NCBI GenBank assembly: GCA_020248865.1
Contig: JADCGS010000031.1
Coordinates: 1-64,000, forward strand
Direction of reading: 5' to 3'
DNA length: 64,000 nt
Origin: Burkholderiales bacterium
GTDB lineage: Bacteria; Pseudomonadota; Gammaproteobacteria; Burkholderiales; Burkholderiaceae_F
The notes beneath the pieces were generated by a model. The model had not been told where the DNA came from. It saw only the letters and a list, made by a program, of their open reading frames with translations, and did not search any database. Each line of letters begins with the position of its first letter. Position 1 is the stretch's first letter. Of this stretch, positions 19,556 through 28,361 are shown one piece after another. The position numbers and the translations under genes were made by a program.

Positions 19556-21612
19556 AGATCGTCTACACCGACGTGCTGGTGATCGGCGGCGGGCTGGCCG
19601 GGCTGCGCGTGGCCATCGCCGCCAGGCGGCGCGGGCACGAGGCCATCATCCTGTCGCTGGTGCCGGCCAAGCGCTCGCACAGCAAGGCCGCGCAGGGCGG
19701 CATGCAGGCCAGCCTCGGCAACGTCGTCAAGGGCCAGGGCGACAACGAGGACGTGCACTTCGAGGACACGGTGCGCGGCTCCGACTGGGGCGCCGACCAG
19801 GACGTGGTGCGCATGTTCGTGCACACCGCGCCCAAGGCGGTGCGCGAACTGGCTGCCTGGGGCGTGCCGTGGAGCCGGGTAAGGAAGGGCGACCGCCAGG
19901 TGGTCATCAACGGCCAGAAGGTCACCATTACCGAGCGCGACGAGGCGCACGGCCTGGTGGCGCAGCGCGACTTCGGCGGCACCCGCAACTGGCGCACCTG
20001 CTACGTGGCCGATGCCACCGGCCACGCCATGCTGCAGGCGGTGGGCGACCAGGCGATCGCCGCGGCCATCCCGGTCCACGAGCGCAAGGAGGCGCTGGCG
20101 CTGATCCACGACGCCGGCCGCTGCCACGGCGCGGTGGTGCGCGACCTGGCCACCGGCGCGCTGTCGGCCTATGTCGCCAAGGCCACGGTACTGGCTACCG
20201 GCGGCGCCGGCCGGCTCTACCAGGCGACCACCAACGCGGTGATCTGCGACGGCATCGGCATGGCGATCGCGCTGGAGACCGGCGTAGCCGCGCTCGGCAA
20301 CATGGAGGCGGTGCAGTTCCACCCGACGCCGATCTTCCCGGCCGGCATCCTGCTCACCGAGGGCTGCCGCGGCGACGGCGGCCTGCTGCGCGATGCGGAC
20401 GGCCACCGCTTCATGCCCGACTACGAGCCCGAGAAGAAGGAGCTCGCCAGCCGCGACGTGGTCAGCCGCCGCATGGAGGAGCACATCGCGCGCGGCAAGG
20501 GCGTGAAGTCCCGCTTCGGCGAGCACCTGCTGCTCGACATCACGCTGCTGGGCGAGCAGCACATCAAACACAACCTGCGCGAGGTCCACGACATCTGCCG
20601 CTACTTCCTCGGGCTCGACCCGGTGCGGGACCTGATCCCGGTGCGGCCGGCGCAGCACTACACCATGGGCGGCGTGCGCACCCGCCACACCGGCGAGAGC
20701 CCCACCCTGGCGGGCCTGTTTGCCGCCGGCGAGGCGGCCTGCTGGGACATGCACGGCTTCAACCGGCTGGGCGGCAACTCGGTGGCCGAGACCGTGGTGG
20801 CCGGCATGATCGTCGGCGAGTTCGTCGCCGACTTCTGCGACGCGCGCGGCAACGACGCGCCGATGCCGACCGGCGTGGTGCGCGACTTCCTGCAGCGCGA
20901 GCAGGCGCGGCTCGACGCCATCGTGCAGGTGCGCGGCGGCGAGGACGCCAGCGCCATCAAGCGGCGCATGCAGGAGATCATGACCGCCAGGGTCGGCATC
21001 TTCCGCGACGGCGCCATGCTGCAGCAGGCGGTCGACGAGCTGCAGGAACTGCTGCGCCGCAGCCGCCACATCGGCCTGCGCCGCCCCAGCCCCGGCGCCA
21101 ACCCCGAGCTGGTGACCGCCTACCGCACCCGGCCGATGCTCAAGCTCGCGCTCACCGTGGCCTACGGCGCGCTGGTGCGCACCGAGAGCCGCGGCGCGCA
21201 CTACCGGCAGGACCATCCGCGCCGCAACGACGCCCAGTGGCTCAAGCGCACGCTGGCGCGCTGGTCCAACGACGGCGACACGCTGCCCACGCTCGACTAC
21301 GAGCCGCTCGACGTGCGCCGCATGGAGCTGCCGCCCGGCTGGCGCGGCTATGGCGCGCGCGACTACATCGACCACCCCGACACCGCGGCGCGCCTGGCCG
21401 AGGTCGAGGCCGTGCGCCGACAGCACGCCGACCGCTTTGCGCGGCAGCAGGCGCTGCTGCCGTTCGAGCACCAGTTGCCGCCGCGGCTGCGCGGGCGCAA
21501 CGAGCGCATCAATGAGCGCTTTGACGAGCGCACCGACGAGCGCACCGACGAGCGCCCGGACGACCCGCCGGCCGGCCCGCCCGCGGCCGCCGCGGCGCGG
21601 AGGGCCGCCTGA
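19552..21612 (+). CDS. frdA: Fumarate reductase flavoprotein subunit (FrdA)
   Basis: A 686-residue catalytic subunit. FAD site '[13 protein letters not shown]' at the N-terminus, the covalent-flavin histidine in '[11 protein letters not shown]' (about residue 43), the active-site region '[27 protein letters not shown]' elements at about 254, '[11 protein letters not shown]' at about 365 and '[10 protein letters not shown]' near 406. It interconverts fumarate and succinate. GTG start overlapping the frdC stop. The C-terminus carries an unusual repeated 'DER' tail from five 12-base units (21501-21560), followed by Pro/Ala-rich sequence not expected in FrdA. The stop overlaps frdB (TGATG). Confidence 0.93.
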   Translation: MKIVYTDVLVIGGGLAGLRVAIAARRRGHEAIILSLVPAKRSHSKAAQGGMQASLGNVVKGQGDNEDVHFEDTVRGSDWGADQDVVRMFVHTAPKAVRELAAWGVPWSRVRKGDRQVVINGQKVTITERDEAHGLVAQRDFGGTRNWRTCYVADATGHAMLQAVGDQAIAAAIPVHERKEALALIHDAGRCHGAVVRDLATGALSAYVAKATVLATGGAGRLYQATTNAVICDGIGMAIALETGVAALGNMEAVQFHPTPIFPAGILLTEGCRGDGGLLRDADGHRFMPDYEPEKKELASRDVVSRRMEEHIARGKGVKSRFGEHLLLDITLLGEQHIKHNLREVHDICRYFLGLDPVRDLIPVRPAQHYTMGGVRTRHTGESPTLAGLFAAGEAACWDMHGFNRLGGNSVAETVVAGMIVGEFVADFCDARGNDAPMPTGVVRDFLQREQARLDAIVQVRGGEDASAIKRRMQEIMTARVGIFRDGAMLQQAVDELQELLRRSRHIGLRRPSPGANPELVTAYRTRPMLKLALTVAYGALVRTESRGAHYRQDHPRRNDAQWLKRTLARWSNDGDTLPTLDYEPLDVRRMELPPGWRGYGARDYIDHPDTAARLAEVEAVRRQHADRFARQQALLPFEHQLPPRLRGRNERINERFDERTDERTDERPDDPPAGPPAAAAARRAA
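21501..21560 (+). repeat. 12-bp tandem repeat in the frdA 3' end
   Basis: Five units of twelve bases (consensus CGAGCGCACCGA) encode repeated N-E-R/D-E-R motifs in the FrdA tail. The length is a multiple of three, so copy-number change keeps the frame. Confidence 0.8.
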
Positions 21613-22409
21613 TGACCGAACACAGGATCACCCTGCTGCCCCGGCAGGGCCGGGACGCGGCCCCACCTGCGCGCGTACGCGACGGCGAGCGGCTGACCAT
21701 CAAGGTCCTGCGCTACAACCCGGCCGACCCGGCCAGCGTGCCGCACCTGCAGCGCTACGAGCTGGAGCAGTCGCCGGGCATGACCCTGTTCATCGCCCTG
21801 AACGAGATCCGCGACCGGCTCGACCCCTCGCTGCAGTTCGACTTCGTGTGCCGCGCCGGCATCTGCGGCAGTTGCGCCATGGTGATCAACGGCCGGCCCA
21901 CGCTGGCCTGCCGCACGCTGACGCGCGATGTCGGGCCCGAGATCGTGCTGGCGCCGCTGCCCGTATTCGAGCTGATCGGCGACCTGTCGGTCGACACCGG
22001 CAAGTGGATGCGCGCGCAGTCCGAGCGGCTGGCCGCCTGGGTCCACCTGCGCGAAGACGAGCCCGACCTCACCCGGCTGGAGCAGCGCATGGAGCCGGAG
22101 CTGGCCGAGCGGATCTTCGAGCTCGACCGCTGCATCGAGTGCGGCTGCTGTGTGGCCGCCTGCGGCACCGCGCGCATGCGCGCGGACTTCGTCGGCGCCG
22201 TGGGCATCAACAAGGTCGCGCGCTTCCGGCTCGACCCGCGCGACACGCGCGACGACGCCGCGTTCTACGAACTGGTGGGCGATGACGACGGCGTGTTCGG
22301 CTGCATGTCGCTGCTGGCCTGCCACGATGTCTGCCCCAAGGACCTGCCGCTGCAGACGCAGATCGCCTACGTGCGGCGCAAGATGGCGGCGCAGGGGTTC
22401 GGCGGCTGA
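21612..22409 (+). CDS. frdB: Fumarate reductase iron-sulphur subunit (FrdB)
   Basis: A 265-residue electron-transfer subunit. The [2Fe-2S] motif is 'CRAGICGSC' with a further cysteine in 'LACRTL' (residues about 78-101). The C-terminal half has 'CIECGCCVAAC' and 'CHDVCPKDLP', providing ligands for the [4Fe-4S] and [3Fe-4S] clusters. It links FrdA to the haem-bearing FrdC. The start overlaps the frdA stop, closing a tight frdCAB operon. Confidence 0.93.
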   Translation: MTEHRITLLPRQGRDAAPPARVRDGERLTIKVLRYNPADPASVPHLQRYELEQSPGMTLFIALNEIRDRLDPSLQFDFVCRAGICGSCAMVINGRPTLACRTLTRDVGPEIVLAPLPVFELIGDLSVDTGKWMRAQSERLAAWVHLREDEPDLTRLEQRMEPELAERIFELDRCIECGCCVAACGTARMRADFVGAVGINKVARFRLDPRDTRDDAAFYELVGDDDGVFGCMSLLACHDVCPKDLPLQTQIAYVRRKMAAQGFGG

Positions 22410-22602
22410 GCGGTGTCGTCTGAACGGTGTCGGCCCACCGGCCGCGGCCGCGTTGCGCCGGCCGGTTCGCGCCGGCGCGGCGCGTGCAAGGCACGACTGA
22501 CTTGCCGGCGCGGCACAAGTGAGTGCGGCCGCGCTTGCCGCAGGGCAAGCCGTCGCCGTGCCCGCGGCGTAGCGTGGCGGCATGATTCCCGAGGAGAAAA
22601 CC

Positions 22603-24120
22603 ATGTCGACCGTTCTGCATGACGGGCCGGGCATGCCGGAGGCACCCATGGCACCGAAGGCGGCTGCGGCACGCGGCTGGCCGTTGTCCTGGAAGGCGCT
22701 GGCGCCCGTGGCGGTGGCCAGCGCGATTGCGCTGCTGCCGGCGCCGGACGGGCTGCCGCAGCACGCCTGGTACTTCTTTGCCATCTTTGCCGGCGTGATC
22801 GTCGGCCTGATGCTCGAGCCCCTGCCGGGTGCGGCCATCGGGCTGATCGGCGTGTCGGTGGTCACCGTGCTGTCGCCCTACGTGCTGTTTTCCGCCGCCG
22901 AGCTCGGCAAGGCCGGCTTCAAGCCGGCCAACGCCTCGCTGACCTGGGCGCTGTCGGGCTTCTCCAACACCACGGTGTGGCTGATCTTCGCAGCCTTCAT
23001 GTTTGCCCTCGGCTACGAGAAGACCGGGCTGGGCCGGCGCATCGCGCTGTGGCTGGTCAAGACCATGGGCCGGCGCACGCTCACGCTGGGCTACGCCGTC
23101 ACCATCGCCGACACGCTGCTGGCGCCGTTCACGCCGAGCAACACCGCGCGCAGCGGCGGCACCGTGTACCCGGTGATCCGCAACCTGCCCGCGCTGTACG
23201 ACAGCAAGCCCAACGATCCGTCGTCGCGCAGGATGGGCGGCTACCTGATGTGGGTCGCGATTGCCGCCACCTGCATCACCTCGTCGATGTTCCTGACCGC
23301 GCTGGCGCCCAACCTGCTGGCGATCGAGCTGATCAACAAGACCGCCAAGGTCTCGTTCACCTGGATGGACTGGTTCACGGCGTTCGCGCCCATCGGCCTC
23401 TTGCTGCTGGCCGCGCTGCCGCTGCTGGCCTACGTGCTGTACAAGCCCGAGATCAAGGGCGGCAGCGAGGTGCCCGACTGGGCGCGGGGCGAGCTGGCCA
23501 AAATGGGCGGCCTCACGGTCAAGGAGATCGGACTGGCCGCGCTCGTGATGCTGGCGCTGGGCCTGTGGATCTTCGGCGGCGACTTCATCAACGCGACCAC
23601 GGTGGCCATAGGCGTCATTGCGCTGATGGTGATCGGCAAGGTCGTGAGCTGGGACGACATCCTGGCCAACAAGCCGGCGTGGAACACGCTGGTCTGGTTC
23701 GCCACGCTGGTCGCGCTGGCCGACGGCCTGAACCGCGTGGGCTTCGTCAAGTGGTTTGCCGACACCGTCGGCGCGCAGATGACGGGCTTCTCGCCGACGG
23801 TGGCCATGCTGCTGCTGGTGGCGGTGTTCTTCTTCACGCACTACCTGTTTGCCAGCATCACCGCCCACGTGACGGCCATGCTGCCGGTCATGCTGGCGGT
23901 GGGCATGGGCATTCCGGGCATCGACATCCGCGACTTTGCCCTGCTGCTGGCGCTCACGCTGGGCCTGATGGGCATCCTTACGCCCTACGCCACCGGTCCC
24001 AGCCCCGTGTACTACGGCTCCGGTTACATCCCGGCCAAGGACTACTGGCGCCTGGGCGCGATCTTCGGCGTGATCTTCTTCGCCGTGTTCGTGCTGGTGG
24101 CGGCGCTGTGGATCATGTAG
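22603..24120 (+). CDS. DASS-family dicarboxylate/sodium or antiport transporter
   Basis: A 505-residue transporter with about twelve helices. DASS/CitT hallmarks are the twin hairpin motifs 'TPSNTARSGGTVYPV' (about 176-190) and 'TPYATGPSPVYY' (about 461-472), plus 'LSGFSNTTVWLIFAAF'. CitT/TtdT relatives exchange citrate or tartrate for succinate, and plant DiT1 exchanges 2-oxoglutarate for malate. Directly after frdCAB, exchange of external fumarate or malate for succinate during fumarate respiration is a good fit, though inferred. The ATG at 22603 follows GAGGAG; a second ATG at 22582 lacks one. A terminator follows. Confidence 0.85.
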   Translation: MSTVLHDGPGMPEAPMAPKAAAARGWPLSWKALAPVAVASAIALLPAPDGLPQHAWYFFAIFAGVIVGLMLEPLPGAAIGLIGVSVVTVLSPYVLFSAAELGKAGFKPANASLTWALSGFSNTTVWLIFAAFMFALGYEKTGLGRRIALWLVKTMGRRTLTLGYAVTIADTLLAPFTPSNTARSGGTVYPVIRNLPALYDSKPNDPSSRRMGGYLMWVAIAATCITSSMFLTALAPNLLAIELINKTAKVSFTWMDWFTAFAPIGLLLLAALPLLAYVLYKPEIKGGSEVPDWARGELAKMGGLTVKEIGLAALVMLALGLWIFGGDFINATTVAIGVIALMVIGKVVSWDDILANKPAWNTLVWFATLVALADGLNRVGFVKWFADTVGAQMTGFSPTVAMLLLVAVFFFTHYLFASITAHVTAMLPVMLAVGMGIPGIDIRDFALLLALTLGLMGILTPYATGPSPVYYGSGYIPAKDYWRLGAIFGVIFFAVFVLVAALWIM

Positions 24121-24144
24121 CGCCATCGCCCTGCCGGGTATGAG

Positions 24145-24173
24145 GACGGGCCGCGCGAGCGGCCCGTCGGCTT
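24145..24173 (+). terminator. Rho-independent-like terminator after the DASS gene
   Basis: GACGGGCCGC (24145-24154) pairs perfectly with GCGGCCCGTC (24159-24168) around the loop GCGA, followed by GGCTTT. The T-run is short but the stem is strong and well placed at the operon end. Confidence 0.7.
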
Positions 24174-24230
24174 TCCGGCTGCCCGGCGGCGGCGGCACAA
24201 TCCGGTCAGTCCCGTCTGCCTGACCTGTCG

Positions 24231-25236
24231 ATGCCCCTTTCCTGGAACGAAATCCGCGACTGTGCTCGACGTTTCGTCAAGACCTGGGCCGATGCCCACG
24301 ACGAAGCCTCGCACGCCAAGCCGTTCTGGATCGACTTCTTCGAGGCCTTCGGCGTCAGCGACCGCCGCGTTGCCACCTTCGAGTACGCCGTGCAGAAGTT
24401 CCACGGCGGCCGCGGGCGGGCCGACCTGTTCTGGCGCGGCATGCTGCTGGTCGAGCAGAAGTCGCGCGGCAAAGACCTGGACGAAGCCTTTGCGCAGGCC
24501 CAGGAGTATCTGGAAGGCATCGCCCAGCGCGACCTGCCGCGACTGGTCATCGTCTGCGACTTTGCCCGCTTTCGGCTGCACAACCTGGACGACGGCAGCC
24601 GCACCGAGTTCAGCCTGGCGCAACTGCCCGAGAAGATCAGGCACTTTGCCTTCATTGCCGGCTACACGCCGCGGGTCATCCGCGAGCAGGACCCCGTCAA
24701 CGTCAAGGCCGCCGAGACGCTGGGGCGCCTGCACGATGCGCTCAAGGCCGCGGGCTACACCGGCCACCCGCTGGAAGTGCTGCTGGTGCGGCTGCTGTTC
24801 TGTCTGTTTGCCGACGACACCGGCATTTTCGAGAAGCAGAGCTGTCGCGAGCTGATCGAGCAGCGCACCGGCGAAGACGGCGCCGACCTCGGCGCACGCC
24901 TGGCCGAGCTGTTTCAGGTGCTCAACACCGAGCCGGCGCGGCGGCAGAAAAACCTCGACCCGCAACTGGCCGCCTTTCCCTACGTGAACGGCGCGGTGTT
25001 CGCCGAGCCGCTGCCCATTGCCCAGTTCGACAGCGCCATGCGGCAGGCACTGCTGGACTGCTGCGGGCTGAACTGGGCGGCGATCAGCCCCGCCATTTTC
25101 GGCGCCATGTTCCAGTCGGTGATGGACGCCAGGGCCCGCCGCAACCTGGGCGCGCACTGCACCAGCGAAGCCAACATCCTCAAGCTCATCAAGCCGCTGT
25201 TCCTGGACGAGCTGCGCGCCGAGTTCGAGCGTGTGA
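24231..25236 (+). pseudogene. MmeI-like type II restriction-methyltransferase, 5' fragment
   Basis: About 335 residues match the N-terminal part of MmeI-type fused restriction-methylases: the endonuclease region ('FEYAVQKFHGGRGRADLFWRG', 'LVEQKSRGKDLDEAFAQAQEYL', with D and E-x-K nuclease residues), the helical spacer ('LEVLLVRLLFCLFADDTGIFE') and the first methylase helices ('RRNLGAHCTSEANILKLIKPLF'). Similarity stops at 'LDELRAEFERV', just before the expected SAM motif I (DPACGCG) and target-recognition domain. The frame continues to 25439, but those 67 residues are antisense to the truncated DUF433-type gene. Family members are about 900 residues, so nearly two-thirds is gone. Confidence 0.85.
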
Positions 25237-25717
25237 ATGGAAACAGGCGCACCGGCCGGCCGCGCCCGTCGCGCTCGATGCGCGCCAGCGCGCGTTGGAA
25301 CTCGCCGCGCAAAGCGGTCTGGCCGTGTTGCGACACGTTGACGAGTTCAGCCGCATGCTCGACGAACAGCGATACGCCGTTGGTGAGGAAAACGCGTTCA
25401 AGCAGCGGCCGCTCGGCGCCGAGTTGCCGGCTGACGTAATCCAGGCTCTTGCGCACCGTGGGCAAGGACACGCGGTGCTCGCGGCGGATGGCCGAGAGCA
25501 CGTGCAGCTCGCACAGGTTGGCAAACGACAGCAGGCGGCGCTGGGGGTCGGCGGCCGGGATCACCGCCGCAAAGCGGGCGCGCTGGCGGCTGCTCATGCG
25601 CCCCGACTGCCCGAAGGCCCAGTTGCGCACGGTCGATACGGGCAGGCCGAGAATGCGCGCAGCTTCGGGCGCGGCATAACTGGGCGCTTCACTGACCGGA
25701 CGCTTGCTGGCGGGCAT
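25230..25717 (-). pseudogene. DUF433-type antitoxin, 3'-truncated
   Basis: On the minus strand from ATG 25717, about 160 residues resemble chromosomal antitoxins with an N-terminal MerR-like helix-turn-helix ('YAAPEAARILGLPVSTVRNWAFG') followed by 'LLSFANLCELHVLSAIRREHRVSLPTVRKSLDYV' elements and the conserved 'GRPVRLFPFTR'. In full-length relatives, as I recall them, a DUF433 domain follows this last motif. Here sequence after 'FPFTR' is the antisense of the truncated MmeI-like gene, so the DUF433 domain and the usual adjacent toxin gene are missing. The junction lies at about 25230-25240. Confidence 0.75.
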
Positions 25718-25834
25718 GAGGGCAGAGGGAAAGGCGACTGCTCGGCACGTGGGCGCAATGCTGCGAATCCTGGCGCGGTGCCCCGCCGGCGAGCAAAGCG
25801 GCCCGGCCGCTGCGGCGCCCGCGCAATCCCTGAA

Positions 25835-25942
25835 AATCCCGAAGGTCTCGAAGGTCCCGGCGTTCCCGAAGGTCCCGAAGGTCCCGAAGGTCCCAAAGGT
25901 CCCGAAGGTCCCGAAGGCCCCGGAGGTCCCGAAGGTCTCGAA
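25835..25942. repeat. 9-bp minisatellite (GAAGGTCCC)
   Basis: About twelve imperfect copies of GAAGGTCCC in tandem, in the gap between the truncated antitoxin gene and a LysR gene. All three plus-strand frames stay open through it, giving Lys-Val-Pro or collagen-like Gly-Pro-Glu peptides. There is no sign of a real gene. Confidence 0.85.
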
Positions 25943-25986
25943 CCCCCGCAACGCCCGGCGCGCGGCCGCCCGCCGTCCGCTGCGGT

Positions 25987-26967
25987 TCAGCCGAGCTCGC
26001 CCCGGATTTCGGCGGCGAGAAAGTCGAAGGTGCGCCGGATCACCGGACTGGCCCGAATCTCCCGGTGAACCGCCAGCCAGCAGGGAAACGTCGGCAGCTT
26101 CAGTTCCGGCAACACCGGCACCACGCCCGGCAGGCGCGCAACGACGTACCGGGGCACGAAGCCGATACCGGCGCCCGCCTCGACCAGCTTGGCGTACGCC
26201 ACGAGGTCGTCCGTGCGCACCGGGAACGTGCTGCGCTGCGCCGGCATGCCCAGCGTCTGCATGCCCTGCGCGATCGACTCGTCCCGGTCGCCGGCCAGCA
26301 CGCGGTGCTGCTGCAGGTCCTGGGGCCGGCGCGGCGTGCCGGCGCGCAACAGGTAGCGCTCGTGGGCGCAGGCGACGATGGCAACGTCGGCGAGCTTGCG
26401 GGCCACCAGCGCGTCTTGCGCGGGCTGGACCATGCGCACCGCGATGTCGGCCTCGCGCCGCAGCAGGTTGCTCACCTCGTTGGAGGCCACCAGCTCGATC
26501 TGGATGCTGGGCTCTTCCTCGTGGAATCGCAGGATCAGTTGCGGCAGCAGAAACGCTGCCGCGGTGGTGCTGGCGGTGATCCGCACCGTGCCGCTGGTGA
26601 CGTGCCGCGCCCCGGTCAGGGCGCGGCTCACCGCTTCGGCGCCCGCCTGCATCTGGCGCGCCGCCTCGGCGATCGACTGCGCGATGGCGGTGGGCGCCAC
26701 GCCGCGCCCGGTGCGCTCGAACAGCGGAACGCCGAGCTGCGCTTCCAGCTCGGCGATGTGGCGCGACAGCGTCGGCTGCTGCGCGCCGATCTGGCGCGCT
26801 GCGCGCATCACCGAGCCCGCATCGAGCACCGCAAGAAAGCTGCGTACCAGCGCCCAGTTGAACCCGGCGGGGTCGATCGGGGTCGGGACAGCGGCAGGGG
26901 GGGCGGTACGGGAAGCGGGACCGGAAGCCGTGCCGGCAGCCGTCGCGGAAGGGGTGCGGGAGGCCAT
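25987..26967 (-). CDS. LysR-family transcriptional regulator
   Basis: A 326-residue LysR regulator with an N-terminal winged helix (about residues 37-95; 'FLAVLDAGSVMRAARQIGAQQPTLSRHIAELEAQLGVPLFER' elements) and an effector-binding domain after it. The ATG at 26967 is chosen; it leaves an Ala/Thr/Pro-rich leader of about 30 residues before the helix-turn-helix, so a later start cannot be excluded. It is transcribed divergently from the NAD-binding protein gene at 27075 with 107 bases between them. This is the classic LysR arrangement, so that gene is its most likely target. Confidence 0.88.
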   Translation of the reverse strand: MASRTPSATAAGTASGPASRTAPPAAVPTPIDPAGFNWALVRSFLAVLDAGSVMRAARQIGAQQPTLSRHIAELEAQLGVPLFERTGRGVAPTAIAQSIAEAARQMQAGAEAVSRALTGARHVTSGTVRITASTTAAAFLLPQLILRFHEEEPSIQIELVASNEVSNLLRREADIAVRMVQPAQDALVARKLADVAIVACAHERYLLRAGTPRRPQDLQQHRVLAGDRDESIAQGMQTLGMPAQRSTFPVRTDDLVAYAKLVEAGAGIGFVPRYVVARLPGVVPVLPELKLPTFPCWLAVHREIRASPVIRRTFDFLAAEIRGELG

Positions 26968-27074
26968 GCACAAGTGTATGGCTGCGTTGCTCCGATCGCC
27001 ACTTCTCGACGGGGCAGCACAGCGCCAGACTGCGCCGGTTGCCTGTCGATGGCCCCGCGTCAAGGAGCGCTTGC

Positions 27075-28109
27075 ATGACCACCCTCACCCGTTCAACCGG
27101 GCGCCCGAGTGCGCCGGTCGTCCTGATCCTGGGCGCCAACGGGCGTCTGGGGAGGGCCGCGGCCCGGGCCTTCGACGCGGCCGGCTGGTGCGTCCTGGCG
27201 CAGGTCAGGCGGGAGCCGAGCCCGGATCTGCCGGCACGCGCCGTGGTGCTGAAGACCGCCGTCACCGACACCTCGCTGCTGGCCGCGCAGGCGCACGGGG
27301 CGCGCGTGGTGCTGCACGCGCTGAACCCCCGTCTGGAGCGCTGGCGCGACGAAGCGGTGCCGCTGCTGCTGGCGGGCCTGGCGGTGGCGCAGCGGCTGCA
27401 AGCGCGGCTGCTGCTGCCGGGCGACGTGCAGGCCTACGGTGCGGCCATGCCGGAGCGGCTGTCGCCATCGACCCCGTGCCGGCCGTCGACGCCCCTGGGG
27501 GAGGTGCGACTCGCGATGGAGCAGGCCGTCGCGCGGCGCTGCTCGCGCGGCGACGTCCGCGCGACCATCCTGACCTCAGGGCAGTACTTCGGCGCCGGCT
27601 GCGGCGGTTGGCTCGACCGGGTGATCGCCGCGGCGCTGCCCGAGGGCCGATGGACCTACCCGGGCCCGCTGGACGTGCCGCACGCCTGGGCCTACTTGCC
27701 CGATCTGGCGGCCACGCTGGTGGCGCTCGCCGCGGCGCCCAGCCAGGCGGCTTGCGAGCGGTTCATGTTCCGCGGCCTGTCGCTGACCGGTGCGCAATGG
27801 CTGACCGCGCTCGACACCGCCGCACTCGAGCTGGGCCTGTGGTCCGGACCGCCGCTGCGGCGCCAGCGCATGTCGTGGACCCTGCTGCGCGCGGGCGGCC
27901 TGGTGCATCCGGGGTGGCGCGCGCGGGCGCAGTTGTCGCACCTGTGGCGCGTGCCGCACGACCTGGACGAACGGACCCTGTTCGAGCGCATTGGCGAGGT
28001 TCCCATGACGCCGCTCGGCGATGCCCTGCGCGCCAGTCTGGCCGCGCGGTTTCCCGCGGTGCAACCGAGGAGCCCCGCCAGCGCCATCGCCGCGGCAACG
28101 ACGCGCTGA
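27075..28109 (+). CDS. NAD-dependent epimerase/dehydratase family protein
   Basis: A 344-residue protein with an N-terminal Rossmann motif 'LILGANGRLGRAAARAF' (G-x-x-G-x-x-G) for NAD(P). The usual SDR Y-x-x-x-K pair is not evident; near the expected place the sequence reads 'LLLPGDVQAYG', so it may be an atypical or non-catalytic binder such as an NmrA-like protein. AAGGAG nine bases before ATG 27075 fixes the start. It is divergent from a LysR regulator that probably controls it. Confidence 0.75.
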   Translation: MTTLTRSTGRPSAPVVLILGANGRLGRAAARAFDAAGWCVLAQVRREPSPDLPARAVVLKTAVTDTSLLAAQAHGARVVLHALNPRLERWRDEAVPLLLAGLAVAQRLQARLLLPGDVQAYGAAMPERLSPSTPCRPSTPLGEVRLAMEQAVARRCSRGDVRATILTSGQYFGAGCGGWLDRVIAAALPEGRWTYPGPLDVPHAWAYLPDLAATLVALAAAPSQAACERFMFRGLSLTGAQWLTALDTAALELGLWSGPPLRRQRMSWTLLRAGGLVHPGWRARAQLSHLWRVPHDLDERTLFERIGEVPMTPLGDALRASLAARFPAVQPRSPASAIAAATTR

Positions 28110-28129
28110 CCACGCACGCCGGCACCCAG

Positions 28130-28189
28130 CCCGACCGCAGCCGGCCCGACCGCACCCGGCCCGACCGCAGCCGGCCCGACCGCAGCCGG
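28130..28189 (+). repeat. 15-bp tandem repeat, four units
   Basis: Four near-perfect units of CCCGACCGCAGCCGG follow the stop of the NAD-dependent protein gene in the 252-base gap before a convergent gene. It has no coding function that I can support. Confidence 0.8.
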
Positions 28190-28361
28190 CCAAGGCGCTG
28201 CGGCGCTGCGGCGCCGCGCCGCGGCCCGGTGGCAACGGTACGACGGAAGACCGGTTCTTCCATTGCATTCCCGGGCGGCCAACCAGGGCCGCTTGCGGCC
28301 CGGTTGCCGGGCCACTGGCCGATACCGTGGGCGCCTGCGCCGGCCGACGCACGGCCGGCGA

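Noticed and set aside
19474..21471. Long minus-strand open frame opposite frdA
   Set aside because: FrdA is unmistakable on the plus strand, and the antisense translation has no domain.
25295..26068. Plus-strand open frame with collagen-like Gly-Pro-Glu repeats
   Set aside because: It comes entirely from the 9-bp minisatellite and the antisense of a truncated antitoxin gene. There is no start signal and no flanking domain.
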